Positions 1 to 5,365 of a DNA stretch of 11,316 nucleotides are shown here, in pieces (position 1 is the first letter of the stretch; each line of letters opens with the position of its first letter). Source of the DNA: Bryobacterales bacterium (lineage in GTDB: Bacteria; Acidobacteriota; Terriglobia; Bryobacterales; Bryobacteraceae); assembly GCA_020853155.1 (NCBI GenBank), contig JADYZL010000061.1, positions 1-11,316 on the forward strand, given 5' to 3'. The position numbers were made by a program, and so were the translations under genes. The notes beneath the pieces are model-generated. The model ran no database searches. It was not told the origin of the DNA and was given only the letters and a program-made list of their open reading frames with translations.

Positions 1-92
1 ATCCGGACTTTTTCCGGAACCGTCATGCTGCATCCTGGGGATTGCTCGCCGTCTCGCAGGGTCGTGTCAAAGATGAATACGTGAGGATTCAT
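1..92 (-). CDS. leuA: 2-isopropylmalate synthase, N-terminal fragment (runs off left edge)
   Basis: The reverse complement of bases 1-92 starts with ATG and reads 30 codons to the window edge. It contains IFDTTLRDGEQSPG (residues 7-20) followed by CSMTVPEKVR. This is the N-terminal signature of the HMGL-like family of Claisen-condensing synthases. In the family, the Arg-Asp pair of LRDG (here R13 and D14) supplies a catalytic arginine and a divalent-metal ligand. The SPGCSM continuation is what I expect of 2-isopropylmalate synthase, which joins acetyl-CoA and 2-oxoisovalerate in the first committed step of leucine synthesis. Homocitrate or citramalate synthases share the motif and cannot be excluded from 30 residues. 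The ATG at 92 gives the usual short lead before IFDTTLRDGEQ. An in-frame ATG at 215 would add 41 residues unlike the family, so I rejected it. The ribosome site is weak (GGAT). The gene is divergent from the lysR gene. Confidence 0.85.
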   Translation of the reverse strand, partial: MNPHVFIFDTTLRDGEQSPGCSMTVPEKVR

Positions 93-306
93 GGTGTGCG
101 TATCCGTTCGCGCTTCCAAACTTACCCAAGGCGGCCAGTTCCTCCGCCGGGATATGCACTCATTATCAACACTGCAAGGACGATTTGGCAAATTTATTCT
201 TTTACGGACTATCATAAACTTCACCAATCGTATAAATTAGTCTTATAGCGCGACGGCAAGGCTGGCGTGAACGGTCCGGCAGGCGGCGCAGACGAAGGGA
301 GATTCG
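93..306. promoter_or_regulatory. Divergent leuA-lysR intergenic region, AT-rich
   Basis: This 214-base gap between two divergent starts holds no convincing gene. From about 180 to 250 it becomes strikingly AT-rich against GC-rich surroundings, which fits overlapping promoters for both genes. On the plus strand TATAAA at 231-236 is a plausible -10 for lysR, but no good -35 sits 16-18 bases upstream. TTGGCA at 185-190 with TATCAT at 210-215 is an alternative pair, but its 19-base spacer is long. On the minus strand TATGAT is a possible -10 for leuA, again without a clear -35. The lysR ribosome site is AAGGGAG just before the ATG at 307. No leader peptide or attenuator for leuA was recognised. 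Promoter assignments are inference. Confidence 0.45.
231..247. promoter_or_regulatory. Candidate LysR-box operator (T-N11-A)
   Basis: The 17 bases TATAAATTAGTCTTATA form an inverted repeat, TATAA and TTATA, around a 7-base spacer. The inner 15 bases contain T233-N11-A245 within an ATAA/TTAT dyad, which is the classical recognition pattern of LysR-type regulators. The site lies 60 bases before the lysR start and 139 bases before the leuA start, and it overlaps a possible lysR -10. Negative autoregulation plus control of leuA would fit. The dyad is visible in the sequence; its use is inferred. Confidence 0.5.
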
Positions 307-1200
307 ATGGAACTCTATCTGCTCAAGGTTTTCCTCACGATCGCCACAGAGAAGAGTTTCTCCCGCGCCGCCGAACGCCTGGGCCGGACGCAGCCGGCAG
401 TTTCGCTGGCGTTGCAGCGCCTCGAAGACGAACTGGGGGAGCGGCTGATCGACCGCTCGGGAAAAGATCTGCTGCTCACCGATGCCGGGCGTATCGTCCT
501 TGAATATTCCCGGCGTTTCGGTAATCTGCAACTCGATCTGGAGAATGCGCTCACCGAACTGCGCGACAACGCGGCGGGGCGCCTCTCGATCGGCGCCAAT
601 GAGAGCACGGCGCTCTATCTGCTGCGGCACATCGAGAGCTACCGGCGCACGTACCCGAAGATCAAAGTGCAGGTGCGGCGCTGCCTTTCGAGCAAGATCC
701 CGTCACAACTGATCGATGGGGATCTGGAGTTGGGCGTGATCAGCTACGACCCGCAGGACGACCGGCTTCGCACGTCCGTGATCTATACCGACCGGCTTGC
801 GTTCGTGGTCTCGCCACGGCACCGGCTGGCGAAGCGCAAGAGCGTGAGCATCGCCGAACTCGGCATGGAGACGTTCATTGCGCACAACGTGCTTTCCCCC
901 TACCGGGAAGCGGTGCTGCGCGGCTTCCGCGAACACAAGATCACGCTGAATATGGACGTGGAAATGCCGACGGTGGAAACCATCCGCAAGCTGGTGCAAA
1001 TGAACGAGGGCGTCGCGTTTCTGCCCAAGATGTGCGTGGAGCCGGAAATCCGCCAGGGCAACCTGCATGAGGTCCGGGTGAAGGAACTCGATATTGAGCG
1101 CAAGGTGCTGCTGATTTCACCCGCTCGCCGCGCGCTGAGCCACGCCGCCCGTGCATTTCTGGAACTCGTGAAGGAAGAGGGAGAACCCTCCCAAACATAG
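307..1200 (+). CDS. LysR-family transcriptional regulator
   Basis: A 297-residue protein of standard LysR length. Residues 2-60 form the winged helix-turn-helix: SFSRAAERLGRTQPAVSLAL is the helix-turn-helix core, followed by LEDELGERLIDR and LTDAGR. A linker helix (about 62-88) leads to a two-lobed periplasmic-binding-like effector domain from GRLSIGAN (residue 91) to about 290. The start at 307 is well supported: AAGGGAG lies 5-6 bases upstream and the second residue begins the conserved fold. It should bind DNA as a tetramer and respond to a small metabolite. Its divergent neighbour is leuA-like and a T-N11-A dyad lies between them, so a role in branched-chain amino-acid synthesis is the leading inference. 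The ligand cannot be read from the sequence. A small hairpin within the last codons (1177-1190) has no T-tract and is not called a terminator. Confidence 0.95.
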   Translation: MELYLLKVFLTIATEKSFSRAAERLGRTQPAVSLALQRLEDELGERLIDRSGKDLLLTDAGRIVLEYSRRFGNLQLDLENALTELRDNAAGRLSIGANESTALYLLRHIESYRRTYPKIKVQVRRCLSSKIPSQLIDGDLELGVISYDPQDDRLRTSVIYTDRLAFVVSPRHRLAKRKSVSIAELGMETFIAHNVLSPYREAVLRGFREHKITLNMDVEMPTVETIRKLVQMNEGVAFLPKMCVEPEIRQGNLHEVRVKELDIERKVLLISPARRALSHAARAFLELVKEEGEPSQT

Positions 1201-1255
1201 GACACTGCAAGGCGGCGGGAGGTGCGGGGGCAACCCTCCGCGCAGCACCGGAAGC

Positions 1256-2434
1256 CTAACGGGAGCCGGCGGCCCAGTTCAAATTCCGCAGGCGTTCGGC
1301 AGCCGCCTCCAACGTCTTACGCGACTTGGAAAAGGTGAAGCGGATGGCATAGCGCGGGCGTCCACGCTCATAGAACACCGAGCCGGGAACACCGGCTACT
1401 CCGCCTTCGAGCAGGAGCTTCTTCCCGAACGTCACGTCTTCGAGATCGCTCAGGCGATCATAGCGGCACCAGAGGAAGTAGGCTCCGCCCGGCTCATACC
1501 AGGTGAAGCCCGCGTGCTCGAGCGCCGCACACAGAATCTCCTTCCGCGCCCAATACTCATCCCGCATGCGCTGGTAGAAGGACTCCGGCAGGCGCGTCGC
1601 GTTCGCCGCGGCGATCTGAAAGGGGTGCGGCGCAGTGACGGTATGAAAATCGTGCATCACGTTGAGCTTGGCCGCGAACTCCTCCGGGGCGACCAGGTAG
1701 GCCACACGCCAGCCCGTGATGGAATAGGTCTTCCCCATGGAAATGATCGTCACCGTCCGGTCTTTGGCGCCGGGCAGACTGCCGACGCTCACATGTTCCC
1801 GCCCCGGGCCCACCAGATACTCGTAAGTTTCGTCCGCGAAGATGAATAGATCATGCGTTACGGCGAAATCAACGATGGTCTGAAGCTCCTCCCGCGTGAA
1901 GACTTTCCCAATCGGGTTCCACGGATTCGAGAACAGGATGGCCTGCGTTCCCTCGACGTAGGCGGCCTCGAGTGTTTCCCGCGTAAAGGTGAAGGCCGGT
2001 TTGCCGGGTTCGGCGTGTTCATCCAATTCGATCGACTTCACGTGGATACGAGTGGCCACGCTCTGCAACACGTAGTTCTCGTACATGGGCGCGAAGGTGA
2101 GCACGGTATCGCCCGCTTCGAGGAGGGTCTCGAAGGCGATCATCATGCCTTCGGTGGCGCCGCAGGTGACGACGATGTGTTTATCGGGGTCCGCCTCGAT
2201 TGCATTGTGTTTGCGCAATTTCTCCGCGAGGGCCTGGCGGAGATAGGGTGCTCCCCGGACATCGGTGTACTGGTGGCATTCGCCGCGGATGGCCTCCATC
2301 GCCAGGGCCTTGATCTCCGGAGCCGCATCTTCGTCGGAGAACCCCTGAGCGAGGTTCACGGCTCCCGTTTCCCTCGCCAGAATCGTCATCTGGCGGATGA
2401 TCGATTCGCGCATCTCAATTTGCTTTCGCCGCAT
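1256..2434 (-). CDS. Class I/II PLP-dependent aminotransferase
   Basis: Fold-type I aminotransferase, 392 residues from the ATG at 2434, close to family length. Visible landmarks are AVNLAQGF (residues 25-32), HQYTDVRGAPYLRQALA (54-70), TCGATEG (90-96), PMYENY (116-121), SNPWNPIGK (169-177), FADETYEYL (199-207, D201 contacting the PLP pyridine nitrogen), SMGKTYSITGWR (232-243, K235 forming the Schiff base) and IRFTFSK (364-370, R365 binding the substrate carboxylate). The RESIIRQMTILA opening and the ENY motif place it near the methionine/kynurenine/aspartate-type aminotransferases; the amino donor is not resolvable. The SDED after GF and the NPWNPIG are less common variants. The frame stays open to 2575, but the extra 47 residues look like translated leader. 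The ATG at 2413 (385 residues) is a second candidate, 1 base after the stop of the upstream gene. The gene converges with lysR across a 55-base gap that has no clear terminator. Confidence 0.92.
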   Translation of the reverse strand: MRRKQIEMRESIIRQMTILARETGAVNLAQGFSDEDAAPEIKALAMEAIRGECHQYTDVRGAPYLRQALAEKLRKHNAIEADPDKHIVVTCGATEGMMIAFETLLEAGDTVLTFAPMYENYVLQSVATRIHVKSIELDEHAEPGKPAFTFTRETLEAAYVEGTQAILFSNPWNPIGKVFTREELQTIVDFAVTHDLFIFADETYEYLVGPGREHVSVGSLPGAKDRTVTIISMGKTYSITGWRVAYLVAPEEFAAKLNVMHDFHTVTAPHPFQIAAANATRLPESFYQRMRDEYWARKEILCAALEHAGFTWYEPGGAYFLWCRYDRLSDLEDVTFGKKLLLEGGVAGVPGSVFYERGRPRYAIRFTFSKSRKTLEAAAERLRNLNWAAGSR

Positions 2435-3977
2435 TGCTGGCAGAATCGCAGGTTTCGCCCGACGGGCGCAAGCGGGGCGGGTGCGGCGGACGGGGAGCGG
2501 GAGGAACGCAACATGCTGCGACGTAGCGGCCGGATCGGGCGAAACTGCACCCTTGCTCCGCGACGCAATGCTCACGCCGATACTGCCGCTGACGCTGGAG
2601 TTCGCTCGACGTGCGGTGCTGCCGACGTTGGTGGAGTTTGGCTTCGAGGCGGTCTAGGGCGGCTTCGTGTTCCTGGCGGAGGCTGGCGATGCGGTCTTGG
2701 AAGCGGGTTTGGGCGGCTTCTTTTGCTTCGAGGAGGGAGAGGGCAATGGCGGCGGGGGCGGCGGTGTTGGGGTGTTTCTGGCGGACTTGGGCGACTTGGG
2801 AATCGGCGATGACGCGCTCCCAGGTTTCCAGGCGGCGGAGGAGCCAGGATTTCTGGGTGATGCGGAAGACGAGGAGTTCTTCGGCGGGCGTCGAGGGCTG
2901 GTAGACGCGGATGTGGTTGTTCAGGAGGGCTTCGAAGCGTTTGGGGCTTTCGTGTTGATGGAGGAAATGGGCGCTGAGCCAGGTTTGGCTTAGGGTGGCG
3001 GCGGGGGATGGGGCTGTGGTTGATGGGGGCGATGAGGCCGATGGGGCGGCTGGCGCGGACGATAAGGCATGGCCCGCTGGCGCATGGAGCGATTCGTTCG
3101 CGGGAGACGTGACGGCGATTGGGGCTGCCGCATGTTCACTCTCGTGGACGGCTGGGTGGCTGGTGGCGCAGGCCTCCATAGGCGGCGCGGGATGGGGTAT
3201 TTCCGGATTGTTGCAAAATTCCGCAGGGCGGCTGGAGACAGGCTGTGTGGGTGGATCTTGCTGATCCTTCATGATGTTAGCGGTGGATTGAGGGTGGGGC
3301 GTTTTGTCCGGATTTTCCGGATTCGATCCGTACCCCGGAAACAGCGAATTGGAGGGGATGCACTCGGCGGAGGCCGGGGCGATCTCGCTTTGGGGCATTG
3401 TATTGGCATGCGGGACGGGCGCCGTTGTGCGCGAAACCGTGGCGTTCACGATGACCGGGCCGGCGGGCTTGGGGTTCGGGATCGATTCCTCGTGGTTGGC
3501 GCTGTGCGGATGCGGGGCGGGAGCGGGCTCGCCGTGCGGGCTTGCTTCGGGCTGTTGGTCTTCTTCGCTTTCCCAGGGGACGAGCGGGGCTGTGGTGGCG
3601 GGGAGGGGCTCGGGGAGCCAGTCGGTTTTGCCCTTGCGCGAGAGGATGGATTTCGAGGCGCGGTAGCGGAGGGCGGCGGGGAGGGATTCGTCGCGCTGGA
3701 TGGCGTCGAGGAGCATGCGGGCGTAGGCGTCGGCGGTGTGGAACCCGCTGAGAATATCGCGGCGGTGGGATTCGCGGGCGGATTCGACGGCGCCGCGGAA
3801 CTCGGGGTGCTTCCTCCATTTTTCGTAGCACGAGCGGCTAATGCCGATGAGGATGCAGGAGTCCGTGATCGATTCGCCCTGGGCGAGATAGCGGAGGAAA
3901 TCGGTTTGGCGCTGTTCGCGGGCGCGTTCGTTGGAGCGTTTCGTGAATTCGATTGGTTTCGGGTTGGTGGATTTCAT
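2415..3977 (-). CDS. Composite protein: HTH (terminase-small-subunit-like), Pro/Ala-rich linker, C-terminal helical domain
   Basis: A 520-residue protein with an excellent ribosome site (GAGGAGG, 8 bases before the ATG). Residues 21-70 contain a helix-turn-helix (DFLRYLAQG, then SITDSCILIGISRSCYEKWR) like those of phage terminase small subunits and transposase-type DNA-binding proteins. Residues about 125-330 are a low-complexity linker rich in Pro, Ala, Ser and His. Residues 343-395 (SPKRFEALLNNH, then TPAEELLVFRITQKSWLLRRLETWER) resemble a helical domain that I recall in multicopy acidobacterial and planctomycete hypothetical proteins. A charged helical stretch follows to about 465. The last 50 or so residues look like run-on into a leader (CVPPAPRPPHPPRLRP). 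The stop TGA ends 1 base before the ATG at 2413 of the aminotransferase and lies 20 bases inside the longer aminotransferase call. I know no assigned function; a mobile-element-derived orphan is likely. Confidence 0.8.
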   Translation of the reverse strand: MKSTNPKPIEFTKRSNERAREQRQTDFLRYLAQGESITDSCILIGISRSCYEKWRKHPEFRGAVESARESHRRDILSGFHTADAYARMLLDAIQRDESLPAALRYRASKSILSRKGKTDWLPEPLPATTAPLVPWESEEDQQPEASPHGEPAPAPHPHSANHEESIPNPKPAGPVIVNATVSRTTAPVPHANTMPQSEIAPASAECIPSNSLFPGYGSNPENPDKTPHPQSTANIMKDQQDPPTQPVSSRPAEFCNNPEIPHPAPPMEACATSHPAVHESEHAAAPIAVTSPANESLHAPAGHALSSAPAAPSASSPPSTTAPSPAATLSQTWLSAHFLHQHESPKRFEALLNNHIRVYQPSTPAEELLVFRITQKSWLLRRLETWERVIADSQVAQVRQKHPNTAAPAAIALSLLEAKEAAQTRFQDRIASLRQEHEAALDRLEAKLHQRRQHRTSSELQRQRQYRREHCVAEQGCSFARSGRYVAACCVPPAPRPPHPPRLRPSGETCDSASNAAKAN

Positions 3978-4296
3978 GGTTGCTGCCTCCTCGTGGCTGG
4001 TTCTGGGCGGGCCGGATGACCGGGTATCGCACTACGAAGAGATTGTACGGATGGGGGAACGAGGATTCGCGTGGGTTCGGCGCTATGTGGTTGCGTGCAG
4101 GGGAAATGTTTTTCCGCAAGTGGCGTCATTGGCTTTGGGGATGGATTCGTTTTGGGGCGGAATGACGAGAGCGGCGCACGGGCACTAGGCTGCGGATCGG
4201 GATGCTCCCGGCGTGGCCGCACCGGAGTCGCGCCCGCAAATGGGCGGTCGCTTCATGGACTCGCTGGCGCGAGGCGGTTTGGTTTGGGCGTTCGAC

Positions 4297-4340
4297 GCCG
4301 GGTGTTCCCACGCCCGGCTGGCTTGTGCCGCCCTTCGGGC
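4297..4340. repeat. Double-hairpin intergenic block, possible dispersed repeat
   Basis: Two inverted repeats lie side by side. GCCGGG (4297-4302) pairs with CCCGGC (4313-4318). GCCC (4330-4333) pairs with GGGC (4337-4340) around TTC. The layout, a GC-rich dyad around TTCCCACG followed by CGCCCTTCGGGCTC, recalls intergenic repeats I associate with Solibacter-like genomes. That association is from memory and cannot be tested within one window, because no second copy is present here. Confidence 0.35.
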
Positions 4341-4923
4341 TCTTGACGGCAGTACGGACGCGCGGGCGGTGCATTCTGTAGGGCTTTTGATTTCCGGGTT
4401 CGGGATGAGCCTGTTTGTGCCTCCGTTTGAGGATAGCGGCAGGGTTTGTGGATTCGTTCGCCGGCGGTGGTGCTCGAAGGGTGAATGTGGGTACTCGCTG
4501 CTTCCAAGCGATTGTAGCGATTGGGGTTGATCGATTTCGTATCGATGGTCTATTTCTTTTCGTGATCGGTGATCGGGGTTGCCGACGTTGGCGATTTCGA
4601 GGGAGTTGCGGTGCAAATTCCGAGTTCGGCGGATCGCGAGATTGAGGAGGGTTTGACGGTCGCACTCTTGGCCGGAGCTCCCTAGTCGCCGTGTGCGGGT
4701 GTTGAATATCTGCGCCCCGATCGGGAGCGCGGTGACCTGCGGGCTTCGCACAGGGGTGAGGTTGTTCTTGCGCTCGGGGTGGAAGTTGATCGCTCAGCGA
4801 TGAGCCGAACGCTTCCCGCCAACGGTGTTTTTCGGGCATCGAGGGCCGTGGAATCGAGATCGGTTTGGACCCAAATTGCAATAACTCGTTTAGAATCAGT
4901 GCTGGAATAGGTAAAAGTGGTGA

Positions 4924-4993
4924 CTGTCCCCGAATTTTATTTTCATGATCGGGGGTGAACCCACGGTTCATGGGCCAGTGCTGTCCCCGAATT
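4924..4993. repeat. REP-like element: paired CTGTCCCCGAATT flanking a hairpin
   Basis: CTGTCCCCGAATT occurs at 4924-4936 and again at 4981-4993, a perfect 13-base direct repeat. Between the copies TGAACC (4956-4961), CAC, GGTTCA (4965-4970) form a perfect 6-bp hairpin. On the other strand the repeat reads AATTCGGGGACAG, and the left copy continues TCACC. From memory, GGGGACAGTCACC-type sequences are common in bacterial genomes near IS200-like/REP-associated tyrosine transposases (RAYT), though no such transposase gene is in this window. The element begins 21 bases beyond the stop of the small immunity-like gene, so it may also protect or end the 3' end of that operon transcript. Confidence 0.55.
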
Positions 4994-5014
4994 CCTACCG
5001 CGACCCGTTCTCCG

Positions 5015-5353
5015 TCAATTGAATCGCGCACCCGTGAACACTTCATCCCGCAGGCTGAAACCCGCCGATTCGACGACTAACTTTACCTTAGCTAAGAACG
5101 TTCGACCTGCCTCATCCGGTGGGAATTTAAAGACTACTTTGAACGCGACCGGTCTGTTCTTCGCGTCAGGACAACTTTGCAGAATCTCGCCGCTTTCAAC
5201 AAAAGCCAGATAGCGGTTTAGCTTGATTTGAAGTGCCATCTGATGCGCCGCGCTGTCGGACCAGTCCAGATGGTCACTGATTGTAAGAACAACATGTCCA
5301 GTCACTCGGTCGGTGCTGATGATGTCGATTACGTCGCTTTGCTCGATGGACAC
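5015..5353 (-). CDS. Probable immunity protein, DUF6572-like
   Basis: A 112-residue protein starting with GTG at 5353. A perfect AGGAGG with a 6-base spacer fixes the start. It has no signal peptide or membrane segment, so it should be cytoplasmic. Features are DVIDIIS (7-13), VVLTISDHLDW (21-31), KLNRYLAFVESGEI (44-57) and VVFKFPPDEAGRTFL (73-87). They match my recollection of the DUF6572 family, small proteins often found beside RHS and other polymorphic toxins; the family number is from memory. The gene begins 10 bases after the stop of the RHS gene, whose last residues form a PD-(D/E)XK-like nuclease tip. Position, size and location in the cell all fit the cognate immunity protein that would bind and block the nuclease in the producer. 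It is the last gene of the operon, followed by a REP-like hairpin element. Confidence 0.82.
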   Translation of the reverse strand: MSIEQSDVIDIISTDRVTGHVVLTISDHLDWSDSAAHQMALQIKLNRYLAFVESGEILQSCPDAKNRPVAFKVVFKFPPDEAGRTFLAKVKLVVESAGFSLRDEVFTGARFN

Positions 5354-5359
5354 CGCTCT

Positions 5360-5365
5360 CCTCCT
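5360..5365 (-). promoter_or_regulatory. Ribosome binding site of the immunity gene, overlapping the RHS stop codon
   Basis: On the minus strand the RHS gene ends CCA CAA TAG, and the A and G of that stop are the first two bases of AGGAGG. The GTG start follows after six bases. The ideal Shine-Dalgarno site makes up for the GTG start and places initiation where ribosomes terminating on the toxin are released, which suggests coupled translation of toxin and immunity protein. Confidence 0.75.

Larger units (their letters stand above)
3978..5014. other. About 1 kb without a convincing gene; repeat-bearing intergenic DNA
   Basis: Reading frames here (for example 4126-5046 and 4185-4751 on the minus strand) are rich in Arg, Pro and Ser. 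They show no recognisable domain and no good ribosome site, and they translate the inverted repeats described separately, so I do not call them genes. The stretch contains a hairpin-rich block at 4297-4340, short tandem echoes such as AGCGATTGT/AGCGATTGG at 4507-4524, and the CTGTCCCCGAATT pair near 4924-4993. No tRNA, CRISPR or transposase gene was seen. The part next to 3977 must hold the promoter of the composite HTH gene, but no confident -35/-10 pair could be named. Confidence 0.5.

Noticed and set aside
90..215. A 41-residue N-terminal extension of leuA from the in-frame ATG at 215
   Set aside because: The extension reads through the AT-rich regulatory island and does not resemble the family, which normally begins a few residues before IFDTTLRDGEQ.
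42..248. A 68-codon plus-strand open frame
   Set aside because: It lies opposite the leuA start and across the promoter region, without a ribosome site or homology signal.
1177..1239. GAGGG-AGAA-CCCTC and GGAGG/CCTCC dyads as terminators between lysR and the aminotransferase
   Set aside because: One lies within lysR codons, the other has a 12-base loop and only 5 bp, and neither is followed by a T-tract on either strand.
1853..2812. A 319-codon plus-strand open frame
   Set aside because: It is antisense to the aminotransferase with its intact catalytic motifs and to the end of the composite HTH gene. The product is Gly/Arg-rich and has no domain.
3069..4019. A 316-codon plus-strand open frame
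   Set aside because: It is antisense to the composite HTH gene, which has a strong ribosome site and recognisable domains. This frame is a Gly-rich shadow.
4507..4575. Short tandem repeats (AGCGATTG twice, GTGATCG twice) as a possible iteron or CRISPR-like array
   Set aside because: There are only two copies each, with no regular spacing or spacers and no associated replication or cas gene.
4126..5046. A 306-codon minus-strand open frame in the geneless stretch
   Set aside because: It overlaps the end of the immunity gene, translates the REP-like and inverted repeats, is Arg/Pro-rich and has no ribosome site or domain.
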